64,000 nucleotides of DNA from Bacillus testis (GTDB lineage Bacteria > Bacillota > Bacilli > Bacillales > DSM-1321). The stretch is from NCBI RefSeq assembly GCF_001243895.1, contig NZ_LN851186.1, positions 908,782-972,781 of the forward strand, read 5' to 3'. Positions 19,016-27,959 of this stretch are shown here, in pieces; within the stretch, counting starts at the first letter, position 1, and the number at the start of each line of letters is the position of its first letter. A program made the position numbers and the translations under genes. The notes below the pieces were generated by a model. That model had not been told where the DNA came from and searched no databases. It saw only the letters and a program-made list of their open reading frames with translations.

Positions 19016-19669
19016 ATGAGGCAATATTTGGTGATAGGCGCAGGCCGATTTGGACGCGGCGTTGTTAAGGAACTGTATGACCAACGTGCAAAAGTTGTGG
19101 TCTGTGACACAAACGAGCAGAAATTAGATGAGATTGACCAATATGCCACCCATGCAATCATCGGCGATTTCCGTGACAATGATGTGCTGGATGAATTGAA
19201 TATCGAAGAATTCGATACAGTCTTTATAGCGATCGGCACAGATGCTTTTTCAGCAATCCTCATTACCAAAAAAATCAAAGAACGCAATGCCAAAAGGATT
19301 GTGGCAAAATCAATATCGCGGGAAGTCGGTGAAATCCTGTTGAGCATCGGGGCCGACCGCGTCATCTATCCGGAAGAGGAAGCGGGGAAAAAAGCGGCAA
19401 GGCAGGAATTGATGTCGGGTATCATTGAATATTACGAAATTACCAACGATGTCTCCATTGTCGAAATGGATGTTCCAAGATCTCTTTATGGGAAAAGCTT
19501 ATGCGAGCTTGATTTTTCCAAAAAATATGACTTGGTGGTTTCTTTGATTATAAGAGATGACAAACCCCTTTTATCCCATTTTGCTGATGTGGCTTTCAAG
19601 CCGGGCGACCGTTTTTTGGTAATCGGCCAAAATAAAAAAATTGAAAAATTCAAGAAAAAATATAACTGA
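19016..19669 (+). CDS. ktrA/ktrC: Ktr potassium uptake regulatory RCK subunit
   Basis: The protein has 217 residues from the ATG at 19016, which has GAGGAGG upstream; an earlier in-frame ATG lies inside the ktr membrane gene and is ignored. The N-terminal RCK_N domain has the Rossmann motif GAGRFGRG (about 7-14) for ATP/ADP or NAD(H). The C-terminal RCK_C domain (about 135-217) is where c-di-AMP binds in family members. It forms a cytoplasmic octameric ring that gates the membrane subunit. It is co-transcribed with the preceding gene. Confidence 0.92.
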   Translation: MRQYLVIGAGRFGRGVVKELYDQRAKVVVCDTNEQKLDEIDQYATHAIIGDFRDNDVLDELNIEEFDTVFIAIGTDAFSAILITKKIKERNAKRIVAKSISREVGEILLSIGADRVIYPEEEAGKKAARQELMSGIIEYYEITNDVSIVEMDVPRSLYGKSLCELDFSKKYDLVVSLIIRDDKPLLSHFADVAFKPGDRFLVIGQNKKIEKFKKKYN

Positions 19670-19798
19670 AGATAGCGGCCTAAATCTGAAAGAGAATCCT
19701 ATTTTTTTCTGTGATAGACAGGCACTTTCATGTAAAATAATGTGGACACAACTGAATAGAATGATATTCAACAAAGCGTTTGATTGAGGGGTTTGAGG

Positions 19799-20137
19799 AT
19801 GAAGAAACAATATAAAATAGAAATGCAAGGCAAAAATCCATTTGATTGGCACGGGTTTCTTGAATGTTCTGAATATTGCCGAGCCATCCTTCTTTCCATC
19901 CATCTACATAACGGCACTGCGATCGATATCCATGAGAGGCTGGAATTTGAAGGACTGCATTTATTGACAAGAGCTTGCAAAGATAAGTTGAACGCAAAAA
20001 TCAAAGCAACGTATCCGTTGATCTTGAAGGATCTCACATCTCATTTAAATAAAGGGTATATGATTATTGAAGCGGAAATCAATCAATATGGCATGGCCCG
20101 CTGGCAAAGCAAGCAGTTTGCCGTATCGGCTCTTTGA
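19799..20137 (+). CDS. Conserved-looking hypothetical protein
   Basis: The protein has 112 residues from the ATG at 19799, preceded by GAGGGG and GAGG. It is soluble, with mixed charge and no signal peptide, repeat or known motif. Two cysteines (CSEYC, about residues 23-27) sit in the N-terminal third. A strong terminator 40 bases downstream shows it is a single-gene unit. I do not recognise the family. Confidence 0.65.
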   Translation: MKKQYKIEMQGKNPFDWHGFLECSEYCRAILLSIHLHNGTAIDIHERLEFEGLHLLTRACKDKLNAKIKATYPLILKDLTSHLNKGYMIIEAEINQYGMARWQSKQFAVSAL

Positions 20138-20173
20138 AAGAGGATCCAAGCAGCTAAAAATATAGCATAAAAG

Positions 20174-20208
20174 AAGAAACGCCCTTGATATAGAGCGTTT
20201 CTTTTTTT
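20174..20208 (+). terminator. Terminator of the hypothetical gene
   Basis: A perfect 9-bp stem AAGAAACGC/GCGTTTCTT (20174-20182 with 20195-20203) is followed by T7. Confidence 0.85.
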
Positions 20209-20282
20209 GATTTACTGTGCTGACGGGCACGAGGGTCCCCGAGAGTGAGATGAAGAAAAATATCCACCGATTAAAGGTTACT

Positions 20283-21365
20283 CTACCTTTTTTTATTGTT
20301 CCTTTTAATCTGCTGGGAAATTTTCTTCATGGCATTCATATTTCCGGACATATTGACCGCTTTTGCTTTGTCCCGCTTGTTTGCCTTCATTTCTTGGTAG
20401 TGCAGCTCCCGCTGTAGCTTCAGGTAGTTGCTGAAACGTTCGGCAGGGAGGCTTCCGTCGGCAATCGCTTCTTTCACGGCGCAACCGGGTTCTTTTAGAT
20501 GGGAGCAATCGGAAAAGCGGCATTGCCGGGCGTATTCTTCAATATCAGCAAAAGAGTGCGAGAGATCGCCACTTTCTAGCTTCAATTCTCTCATCCCCGG
20601 TGTGTCAATGACAGCTCCCCCTCCTGGCAGAAGTAATAGTTGGCGATGGGTGGTCGTATGGCGCCCTTTATCGTCTTCTTCCCTGATGTTGTTGACAGCA
20701 AGCACTTCAGCCTCCATCAATGAATTGATTAAGGTTGACTTGCCGACACCTGACGAGCCGATGAAAGCGGCAGATTTTCCCCAGGGAACCATTGCTTTTA
20801 CATTGGCCACACCTTCCTCCTGCATAGAAGAGACAGCTATTACTTCTGCCCCGATGGCGACCTCGTTAACCTGCCCCCATTTTTCGCCGATATCTTCACA
20901 TAAATCGGCTTTAGTCAAAACAACAACAGGCGTAGAGCCGCTATCCCAAGCGACAGCCAAATATCGCTCCAATCTTCGCAAATTAAAGTCACTGTTGACC
21001 GACATGCAAATAAAGATGACATCGATATTCGTGGCTATAATTTGGACATCATTTGAAAGGCCGGCAGCATTGCGCTCAAATATACTTTTGCGGGGAAGGA
21101 TATGATGAATGATAGCATCGCCACTGCTATCCTGTTCCCGGTCGACCATTACCCAGTCTCCGACGGCCGGAAAATCGCGGGCATCAAACGCTGAGTAACT
21201 CAGCTTGCCGGCCACCTTGGCCTGCATTTCACCTTGTTGGCCGATCACTTTATATATTTCTTTATGCTGCGAAGAAACCTTAGCCGCAAATAAATGCGGA
21301 AAACGGGCAGCTTCTTGTTGGAAAAAACAATCAAATCCTATTTGTTCTAATCTGTTTTCAGTCAT
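20283..21365 (-). CDS. RsgA-like circularly permuted GTPase (ribosome assembly)
   Basis: The protein has 360 residues from the ATG at 21365 with GAGGAGG before it; an earlier in-frame start would add 45 atypical residues. The GTPase motifs occur in the permuted order G4 (LTKAD), G1 (GSSGVGKST), G3 (DTPGMRE). A C-terminal zinc site follows (CRFSDCSH...GC). An OB-like domain (about 60-110) precedes the GTPase part. RsgA acts late in 30S subunit maturation. This protein is longer than the ~298-residue housekeeping RsgA of B. subtilis and belongs to the second, ~350-residue type. It is probably a paralogue. Confidence 0.88.
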   Translation of the reverse strand: MTENRLEQIGFDCFFQQEAARFPHLFAAKVSSQHKEIYKVIGQQGEMQAKVAGKLSYSAFDARDFPAVGDWVMVDREQDSSGDAIIHHILPRKSIFERNAAGLSNDVQIIATNIDVIFICMSVNSDFNLRRLERYLAVAWDSGSTPVVVLTKADLCEDIGEKWGQVNEVAIGAEVIAVSSMQEEGVANVKAMVPWGKSAAFIGSSGVGKSTLINSLMEAEVLAVNNIREEDDKGRHTTTHRQLLLLPGGGAVIDTPGMRELKLESGDLSHSFADIEEYARQCRFSDCSHLKEPGCAVKEAIADGSLPAERFSNYLKLQRELHYQEMKANKRDKAKAVNMSGNMNAMKKISQQIKRNNKKR

Positions 21366-21964
21366 GTTTGTCCTCCTCGATCTAATCAACTGGCATGAGT
21401 ATATGGAGAGGAGGGACGTACATCCCTTTTTGTATGTTGATCTGTCCGATGGCTCTATGGTGCAAATAGTAAAGGGTGGCCAGTGGCGGAAACCAATCAT
21501 TTTTGTCTGAGAGAAGCCTGGCTTTAGTGGATGTGTACCTCCTCATTTACGGCAAATCCATTATGCAATCTTTTCATAAAACATCCACTCCTTTCATATT
21601 TTCCTACTAATAGTGTATGCTTTATCATCAAATATTTCCAGTATATAGGAGGCAAATGCTGCTTTTATAGGAGTTTCTTTTAGAATAGGAAACCAAGGAC
21701 AGAAAAAGACCTAATATAACGGTTATTTTTGAGGTTTTTCTAATGATTCAACTCTGTAACATTATCAAGAGGTACATACGCTCTTATATGATATACTATA
21801 TAAATAGTTCATCCAGAAATAGAAACGTCATATAAATGTAATATTTGTAAACTTTTTATTTTCATTCTATACTGGAAGAAAGCTATACAAGTAGTTTCAT
21901 AAATAACTTGTACATAAAAGGAAGTCTGGCTTCTCGTGAGCCCGGACGGTTTCGAGGTGCGAAT
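21366..21964. other. Intergenic region upstream of the RsgA-like gene
   Basis: About 600 bases without a clear gene. One 17-codon open frame on the minus strand (21524-21577) has GGAGTGG before its ATG and could encode a very small peptide. The rest is AT-rich, with no terminator or recognisable RNA element. Confidence 0.35.
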
Positions 21965-22504
21965 ATGGATTTCTCGATTATATTTCACGCGGATTTAGAT
22001 TACCGCGGCCAATCCGATGAAGAGGCGGTTCTTTGGGGAAAGGTTGATTTTCTGCTGAATGGTGTTTCTTTTTTCAGCAATTATCACCTGGCTGAGCAAT
22101 CAGAGGAAATGGGAAACACAGCACTGTCCAAGGAAGGATTCGCTGTCCCTGTCTTGCCCTTTATTTCAAATCTTCTTTTGAACTTTTCATTGATCGGCAC
22201 AAAAACATTGGAAATAGGCAAGGGGATGATGGATAAAGAATTGGTCATTATTCCCCAAGGTGAGCATGTATTGATTGGAATCAAGCATGGATCCCTGGAC
22301 CCTATCTATTGGTATGATGGAGAACAAGTGACGAAATCAACCAATTTGCCGGTCAACAGCATGAACATTGTTCCGACAGTCGCCTTTAGGCAGGGAATCA
22401 AGAAAGGCATATTGTCTTTCCTAAGAGACATAAAGAACCATAATATGGATGATGAAAAACTCCTGTCCTTTATTCAAAAAGCCGAATTGCTTCAGCCATC
22501 CTAA
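21965..22504 (+). CDS. Hypothetical cytoplasmic protein
   Basis: The protein has 179 residues from the ATG at 21965, with GAGGTG upstream; in-frame codons further 5' lack support. No signal peptide, membrane helix or catalytic motif is visible. The sequence mixes beta-like N-terminal strands (FSIIFHADLDY) with a helical C-terminus. A terminator follows directly, so it is monocistronic. The family is not recognised. Confidence 0.65.
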   Translation: MDFSIIFHADLDYRGQSDEEAVLWGKVDFLLNGVSFFSNYHLAEQSEEMGNTALSKEGFAVPVLPFISNLLLNFSLIGTKTLEIGKGMMDKELVIIPQGEHVLIGIKHGSLDPIYWYDGEQVTKSTNLPVNSMNIVPTVAFRQGIKKGILSFLRDIKNHNMDDEKLLSFIQKAELLQPS

Positions 22505-22512
22505 TATAGTAT

Positions 22513-22540
22513 CCTCTGCAATTTTTTGCAGGGGTTTTTT
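22513..22540 (+). terminator. Terminator of the hypothetical gene
   Basis: A 9-bp stem with one G-U pair (22513-22521 with 22526-22534) has a T6 tail. Confidence 0.8.
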
Positions 22541-22641
22541 CATTTTTATGATAAACGCCCAGCGGGAAAATATTATTTGCTTTCGTCATTTTATCAACTC
22601 CTTTTCATACTATGAGGTAAGAAGAAAAAGGAGGGGGCAGA

Positions 22642-24054
22642 GTGAGAGCTACCGAACATAAAGAACTGGAAAAAGCGATTGGGGAAATATCGGAAATCGC
22701 TAAGGGCTTCGGCCTGGATTATTATCCGATGCGCTATGAAATTTGCCCAAGTGAAATCATTTATACCTTCGGCGCATACGGAATGCCCACCCGGTATTCC
22801 CATTGGAGCTTTGGGAAGCAATTTCATAAGATGAAACTTCAATATGACTTTGGACTAAGCAAGATATATGAATTAGTGATCAATTCTAATCCTTGTTATG
22901 CCTTTTTATTAGACTCCAATTCATTAATACAAAATAAGTTGATTGTTGCACATGTGTTGGCGCATTGCGACTTCTTCAAAAATAATATCCGCTTCCAGAA
23001 TACTAAACGAGATATGGTGGAAAGCATGGCAGCCACAGCCGACCGCATTCGCCAATACGAGATCGAGCATGGCAAGAAAGAAGTAGAAGTCTTCCTTGAC
23101 GCAGTCCTTGCCATCGAGGAGCATATCGACCCGGCACTGCTTCATCCAACGACAATCATAGATCTTGAGACAGAAGAAGAAAAACCACTCGAAAAACGAG
23201 CATCCCCATATGATGATCTCTGGAACCTTGACCGAAAAGACAGTAAACCCGAACCGGCAAAAAAGAAATACAAAACATTTCCATCCCAGCCGCAAAAGGA
23301 CCTGCTCTTATTCATCCAGCAATACAGCCGGGAGCTGACTGATTGGCAGCGCGACATATTGACGATGATGCGCGAAGAGATGCTTTATTTCTGGCCACAG
23401 CTGGAGACGAAAATCATGAACGAAGGCTGGGCATCCTATTGGCATCAACGCATCCTCCGCGAACTTGACCTGACGACCGATGAATCCATCGAATTCGCTA
23501 AGCTCAATGCGGGTGTGGTGCAACCTTCAAGAACAACCATCAATCCGTATTATCTAGGGTTGAAAATTTTCGAGGATATCGAAGAGCGCTATGATAATCC
23601 GACCGAGGAGATGAAGCGACGGGGAGTAGAACCTGGATCGGGCCGCCAGCAAATGTTCGAGGTGCGCGAAATTGAATCAGATATTTCCTTCCTCCGCAAT
23701 TACCTTACTAATGACTTGGTGATGCGCGAGGATATGTATCTCTTCCAGAAGCAAGGGCGCGATTACAAAGTAGTCGACAAGGAATGGACCCATGTGCGCG
23801 ATCAGCTGGTCGGGATGAGGGTGAACGGGGGCTTCCCGTACATCACTGTCAATGACGGCGACTATCTGCGGAATGGCGAGCTCTATCTGAAACATTGGTA
23901 TGAAGGCATTGAGCTGGATGTGAAATATTTAGAGAAAGTGCTTCCTTATATTTATCAGCTGTGGGGCCGCGGCGTCCATATGGAAACGATTGTGGAAGAT
24001 AAGCCGATTTTATATAGTTATGATAGCAAGGGGATTTATAAGAAGTATTTGTGA
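22642..24054 (+). CDS. spoVR: Stage V sporulation protein SpoVR
   Basis: This 470-residue protein starts at GTG (22642) with AGGAGGGGG seven bases upstream; B. subtilis SpoVR has nearly the same length. Family blocks are visible throughout, e.g. YPMRYEICP near the N-terminus, the [10 protein letters not shown] and [12 protein letters not shown] segments, and the C-terminal GGFPYITV region. SpoVR is a sigma-E-controlled protein needed for normal spore cortex formation; its biochemistry is unknown. Its last 138 codons and the 3' UTR recur in a diverged, truncated copy 1,320 bases downstream. The gene itself is intact. Confidence 0.95.
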   Translation: MRATEHKELEKAIGEISEIAKGFGLDYYPMRYEICPSEIIYTFGAYGMPTRYSHWSFGKQFHKMKLQYDFGLSKIYELVINSNPCYAFLLDSNSLIQNKLIVAHVLAHCDFFKNNIRFQNTKRDMVESMAATADRIRQYEIEHGKKEVEVFLDAVLAIEEHIDPALLHPTTIIDLETEEEKPLEKRASPYDDLWNLDRKDSKPEPAKKKYKTFPSQPQKDLLLFIQQYSRELTDWQRDILTMMREEMLYFWPQLETKIMNEGWASYWHQRILRELDLTTDESIEFAKLNAGVVQPSRTTINPYYLGLKIFEDIEERYDNPTEEMKRRGVEPGSGRQQMFEVREIESDISFLRNYLTNDLVMREDMYLFQKQGRDYKVVDKEWTHVRDQLVGMRVNGGFPYITVNDGDYLRNGELYLKHWYEGIELDVKYLEKVLPYIYQLWGRGVHMETIVEDKPILYSYDSKGIYKKYL

Positions 24055-24112
24055 GGGAGATTCTATTTATATAATAGAAAGAGATAGTGCAAGAATTAAT
24101 TTTGAATGGGAT

Positions 24113-24142
24113 AGCCAGTAGAATTACTGCTGGCTTTTTTTA
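24113..24142 (+). terminator. Terminator of spoVR
   Basis: AGCCAG/CTGGCT flanking a longer imperfect hairpin (24113-24135) is followed by T7. In the downstream spoVR copy this hairpin is cut in its middle. Confidence 0.75.
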
Positions 24143-24410
24143 ATGACCTAATTAGAAACAATTTCTTATTGTTCGAAAATATTAAGGGTTGTAATGCAAG
24201 ATATTGGATAGATAAATTGGGTATCCACTCATAAAACAGGTGGCTTTACCTTCTTTTTTAAAGTTTAGTCATTTATAGATGGGTATCTTACTTATTTGCT
24301 ATTTTAAATTTTATCTGTTATTCTTAAGAAGAATTATTTTTGTTCGCTGTCAGATTGAGAAGCGATTTTGATTTTCGTCTAAGGTATTTGAGCAAGGATA
24401 GTAACACATT

Positions 24411-24436
24411 GTATGGAAAAGTCCATACCAGGAGGC
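24411..24436 (+). promoter_or_regulatory. Hairpin abutting the cspC ribosome binding site
   Basis: A perfect 7-bp stem GTATGGA/TCCATAC (24411-24417 with 24422-24428, loop AAAG) ends one or two bases before the AGGAGG of cspC (24431-24436). It lies at the end of a long untranslated leader (upstream gene-free from 24143). Cold-shock genes are known to use structured leaders for temperature control; the role here is inference. Confidence 0.45.
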
Positions 24437-24443
24437 AACAATT

Positions 24444-24644
24444 ATGGAACAAGGTAAAGTTAAATGGTTTAATGCAGACAAAGGTTTTGGATTTATCGAA
24501 CGTGAAGGCGGAGAAGATGTATTTGTACATTTCTCAGCAATCCAAAGCGAAGGTTTCAAATCTTTAGACGAAGGTCAAAGTGTAACTTTTGAAGTAGAAC
24601 AAGGACAACGCGGTCCACAAGCTACTAACGTTCAAAAAGCTTAA
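24444..24644 (+). CDS. cspC: Cold-shock protein, CspC type
   Basis: This 66-residue OB-fold protein carries RNP1 (KGFGFI) and RNP2 (VFVHFSAI) RNA-binding motifs. The start [20 protein letters not shown] and the [17 protein letters not shown] end are closest to CspC among the B. subtilis paralogues, from memory. Csp proteins bind single-stranded RNA and act as chaperones at low temperature or in stationary phase. AGGAGG lies 7 bases before the ATG, and a strong terminator follows. The gene sits between spoVR and its truncated copy. Confidence 0.95.
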   Translation: MEQGKVKWFNADKGFGFIEREGGEDVFVHFSAIQSEGFKSLDEGQSVTFEVEQGQRGPQATNVQKA

Positions 24645-24654
24645 TAACAGCAAA

Positions 24655-24689
24655 AAGGATCCTGCGTAAAGCGGGATCCTTTTTTTTTG
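24655..24689 (+). terminator. Terminator of cspC
   Basis: An 11-bp stem with one mismatch, AAGGATCCtGC/GCgGGATCCTT (24655-24665 with 24671-24681), is followed by T8. Confidence 0.88.
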
Positions 24690-24899
24690 CTTGAAATGAA
24701 TTCTGGCAATAAAAAAACCCTATTCAATGAATGAATAGAGCTTATGCAACAAACGTATCTGAAACAAGTAATTCAAATGGTAGACTCAGTATAGCACAAT
24801 GATTGAATAATCCCTAATTTAAAATCCGCATTTGTTTATTAATCGTTAACTTCCTAAAAATCTTTAGCTGAACGAGGGCTGGACATCTTAGTAAATTAA

Positions 24900-25374
24900 A
24901 CCTAACTTCCGATGAATCCATCGAGTTCGCCAAGCTAATGCGGGCGTGGAACCTGGCTCAGACCGCCAGCAAATGTTCGAAGTGCGCGAAATCGAATCGG
25001 ATATTTCCTTCCTCCGCAATTATCTTACCAAGGATTTGGTGATGCACGAGGATATGTATCTCTTCCAAAAACAAGGGCGCGATTATAAAGTGGTCGATAA
25101 AGAATGGACCCATGTGCGCGATCAGTTGGTCGGAATGAGAGTGAACGGGGGATTTCCGTACATCACCGTCAATGACGGCGACTATCTGCGCAATGGCGAG
25201 CTCTATCTGAAGCACTGGTATGAAGGCATTGAATTGGATGTGAAATATTTAGAGAAAGTGCTGCCTTATATTTATCAGCTGTGGGGCCGCGGCGTCCATA
25301 TGGAAACGATTGTGGAAGATAAGCCGATTTTATATAGTTATGATAGCAAGGGGATTTATAAGAAGTATTTGTAA
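24900..25374 (+). pseudogene. spoVR': Truncated, diverged second copy of the spoVR 3' end
   Basis: Homology to spoVR starts near 24900 (matching about 23463) and runs past the stop into the 3' UTR up to about 25449. The copy has a one-base deletion near 24937 and lacks about 110 bp present in the parent. From 24952 it reads in frame for 140 codons to TAA at 25372-25374. In the 414 bp aligned from 24961 I count about 27 base differences, but only three change the protein (G/D, N/K, R/H). The last ~125 bp of coding sequence are almost identical. No ribosome binding site is seen before the only ATG (24946), so expression is doubtful. Confidence 0.88.
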
Positions 25375-25447
25375 GGAAAATTCTATTTATATAATAGAAA
25401 GAGAATGTATAAGAATTAATTTTGAGTGGGATAGCCAGTAGAATTAC

Positions 25448-25640
25448 TGAACTGCACCCCAGATGTTAGACACAATCTAGCATTTGGAGGTGCAGTTTTT
25501 TGTGACTAAATTTACACGTGATATAAAATTAATTTACTTCACTCGGTCAAACTGTATTTCGTAAAAGTTTCTTCAGATGAAGTGACTCTAAAAAATTAGA
25601 CAAGGTTATTCATTAGGCAGCTTTCTCAAAATGAGTTGGG
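25448..25640 (+). mobile_element. Possible IS3/IS150-like left-end remnant
   Basis: The spoVR-like homology stops at about 25449, exactly where TGAACTGCACCCCAGATG begins. TGwACTG-x-CCCC followed by GTTAGACA is typical of IS150-group inverted repeats. The sequence folds into a ~20-bp hairpin (25450-25458 with 25489-25497, continuing inward), and a GTG at 25502 opens a short frame (MTKFTRDIK) of the kind that begins orfA in such elements, but it stops after 20 codons. No transposase body or right end is visible. The family assignment is from memory. Confidence 0.4.
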
Positions 25641-25900
25641 AGTATAAAAATTTTGTGACTATAACTATTGATACTAGTGGAATTAAAAAAGATGGCTCCT
25701 ATTCAGTATAGAAACCACCTTCAAGCTGCTTAGTCTCTTTTTTTATTGTGTCCTTGACATGGAGATTAGTTTAAATTAGAGACTTTTTCTGTATTTTATT
25801 ATATTTTTTATTTGACTCAAACATACATTTCGAAAAACCATATTTATATCATCAGATACAGCCTCGAGTAAAATAAGTACTAATCTCCACCTCCTCCATT
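25641..25900. other. AT-rich region without genes
   Basis: About 260 bases with no coding frame or clear signal, between the IS-like remnant and the 3' end of the SDR gene on the minus strand. Confidence 0.5.
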
Positions 25901-26629
25901 TTACCAAGGCACAACTCCATTATCATCAAAAAAGCCTCCAGTTGGACCATCACTATTTATTGTGGCAAGCTTCACTACAATGGAAGCGGCTTGGTCGACC
26001 GAACGATAGCCACTGTTACCATTTAAATCAGTTGCTGTAAATCCAGGGCAAACGGAGTTGATTTTAATAGGAGAATCGCTTAATTCTTTAGCGAAAAAAA
26101 CGGTTAAAGCATTTACGGCCGTTTTGGAGCTATTGTAGGCGAGCGTATTCACATTATAAAATTCTGATTTGGGGTCTGTATTCAAGGTTAAGGAACCTAA
26201 TCCGCTGGAAAGATTAACGATTCTTCCGGAAGAAGACTTTCTGAGCAATGGGAGCATCGCTTTTGTTACAGAAAATACACCAAAAACGTTTGTCTCATAT
26301 GTGCTTTTGAGGACGGACAATTCCAGTTCACTCTGATTGATTTCGCCTTCAAAAAATACGCCTGCATTATTAATCAATATATCAAGCAATCCATATTCTT
26401 GTTCAATTCTTTCTACAGAGGAAAGAATTGAGGTGGGGTTTGTAACATCAAGACCCACTGTTTTAGCTTTAATGTTCTCCTTTTCCAATAACGTTACCGC
26501 CTCAAGTCCTCTTTTTTCATTTCTTGATCCTAATAAAATCTCATATCCCATTTTTCCTAATTGTCTAGCTGTTTCAAAACCAATACCTTTGTTTCCCCCT
26601 GTTATTAAAACGATTTTTGGCTTATCCAT
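25901..26629 (-). CDS. Short-chain dehydrogenase/reductase (carbonyl-reductase type)
   Basis: This 242-residue protein has the classical SDR set: TGGNKGIG cofactor loop (about 10-17), NNAG (about 87-90), catalytic serine in NLSSG, and YNSSK (YxxxK, about 165-169). The NKGIGFETAR start and the late PG-x-TATDLNG segment are like plant/animal carbonyl reductase-type SDRs. NADPH is the likely cofactor. It is divergent from an HxlR regulator gene (26814), which probably controls it. The substrate is unknown. Confidence 0.88.
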   Translation of the reverse strand: MDKPKIVLITGGNKGIGFETARQLGKMGYEILLGSRNEKRGLEAVTLLEKENIKAKTVGLDVTNPTSILSSVERIEQEYGLLDILINNAGVFFEGEINQSELELSVLKSTYETNVFGVFSVTKAMLPLLRKSSSGRIVNLSSGLGSLTLNTDPKSEFYNVNTLAYNSSKTAVNALTVFFAKELSDSPIKINSVCPGFTATDLNGNSGYRSVDQAASIVVKLATINSDGPTGGFFDDNGVVPW

Positions 26630-26676
26630 AAAAATTCCCCCTTTATCAATTTCTTTAACCTGGTGATGTGCAAAAT

Positions 26677-26697
26677 ATCTTAATTTCTCGTTAAGAT
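26677..26697. promoter_or_regulatory. Inverted repeat between SDR and HxlR genes (possible operator)
   Basis: A perfect 7-7-7 inverted repeat ATCTTAA/TTAAGAT (26677-26683 with 26691-26697) lies about 47 bases upstream of the SDR start in the divergent promoter region. Binding by the HxlR protein is inference. Confidence 0.4.
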
Positions 26698-26813
26698 GAT
26701 ATAAATTTGATTAGGCATCAACCGCTTTCATTTTTGATATAGTAAGTATAGTGGAAATCATTGATGCATGTAAGTAGGCACATTTTTGTAACTTAATGAA
26801 TGGGGTGGCAAAT

Positions 26814-27158
26814 ATGGGATATGGGTTAAAAGGATATGGTGATTGCAGTAAAGAGGTTATAAGGGCTTGTCCTATTGAGATGGCTTTACAGATTATAGGT
26901 GGAAAATGGAAAGGTATCATTATCGACCTATTATCCGAAAAATCAATCAGATTTAATGAACTTAAACGATTAATACCGGGCATTTCGCAAAGAATACTAA
27001 CTTTGCAACTTAGGGAACTTGAAGCTGATGGAATTGTGAAAAGGAAGGTAGATGATACTGTCCCACCACGAGTAGAATACTTCTTAACCGAACAAGGAAA
27101 TGAGTTATCATCTATCATTAATTCTTTAAGAGCGTGGGGGCAAAATTATCTAATCTAG
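26814..27158 (+). CDS. HxlR-family (DUF24) transcriptional regulator
   Basis: The protein has 114 residues from the ATG at 26814 with GGGGTGG upstream (another in-frame ATG lies at 26796). The HxlR winged-helix pattern is clear: CPIEMALQIIGGKWKGIIIDLL, then ELKRLIPGISQRILTLQLRELE and the wing with PPRVEYFLTEQG. The N-terminal cysteine (CP before the first helix) is in the place where YodB-, HypR- and CatR-type proteins sense thiol-reactive compounds. It is divergent from the SDR gene, its likely target. Confidence 0.9.
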   Translation: MGYGLKGYGDCSKEVIRACPIEMALQIIGGKWKGIIIDLLSEKSIRFNELKRLIPGISQRILTLQLRELEADGIVKRKVDDTVPPRVEYFLTEQGNELSSIINSLRAWGQNYLI

Positions 27159-27361
27159 ATTTTGGGAGCCCAAATACGGAAATATAAAGGAAGCAAATGG
27201 ATTTTCCTGATTTTTTATTTGAGTAATCTAAAGCCATGCCGATTAGGCAAGGCTTATTTGTTCAATCAAGTTTATTGTAATTACTTTCAAAGCTCATGAT
27301 TGGAACCAATGCTTATTTCAAACGTAAGTAATGTAAAAGACTTAAGTTCGGAGGCGTAAGT

Positions 27362-27859
27362 ATGAGGCAGCTTTATATAAAGCAAAAGGTATTCAGTCTT
27401 GGCGGGAAATTTACAGTAAAGGATCAGCAGGAGAAGGATATATATTACGTGGAGGGAAGTTTTATGCAAGTTCCAAAGACTTTCTCCATTATGAATACAG
27501 CAAGAGATGAAGTAGCACTCATTACGAAAAAAGTATTCAGCCTTTTGCCGAAGTTTTTGGTTGAGGTGAATGGTCGAGAGGTATTCACAATAAAGAAGGA
27601 ATTTTCCTTCTTTAAAGCACGATATACAATTGATGCGGCAGGAATAGAAGTGCATGGTAATTGGTGGGATATGGATTTTCAAGTCTTGCAGAATGGTAAA
27701 ATTGTAGGTGAAGTGGGCAAGGAGTGGTTCACTTGGGGCGACAGCTACAAGGTTCAAATAGTAGATGAAGAAATGGAAACTATTATTATTGCACTCGTTA
27801 TTGCAATTGATTGTGTGAAGGCTGATCAAGCAGCTGCTTCCTCAGCAGCGTCGATTTAA
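27362..27859 (+). CDS. LURP-one-related (YxjI-family) protein
   Basis: This 165-residue protein has the twelve-strand tubby-like pattern of the LURP-one/YxjI family: MRQLYIKQKVFSLGGKFTVKD start and repeated YYVEGSF, ITKKVFSLLPKF and FTIKKEFSFFKARYTI strands, then a C-terminal hydrophobic helix (IIIALVIAIDCV). Members are widespread with unknown function; a phospholipid- or membrane-linked scramblase-like fold has been suggested for related folds. GGAGG precedes the ATG. It lies 100 bases before the DUF4236 gene, so both may be co-transcribed. Confidence 0.85.
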   Translation: MRQLYIKQKVFSLGGKFTVKDQQEKDIYYVEGSFMQVPKTFSIMNTARDEVALITKKVFSLLPKFLVEVNGREVFTIKKEFSFFKARYTIDAAGIEVHGNWWDMDFQVLQNGKIVGEVGKEWFTWGDSYKVQIVDEEMETIIIALVIAIDCVKADQAAASSAASI

Positions 27860-27959
27860 AGCAGAAATTCAAAATTAAAAGGATTACAAGAAATACATCC
27901 TTAATTATTATAAAATTAAAATAACAACAAAAGTTTATTCATAAAGTGAGGGGACTAGG

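Noticed and set aside
21364..21510. Plus-strand frame reading into NWHEYMERRDVHPFL, near the RsgA-like start
   Set aside because: It is antisense to the start of the RsgA-like gene, lacks a ribosome binding site and has no family likeness.
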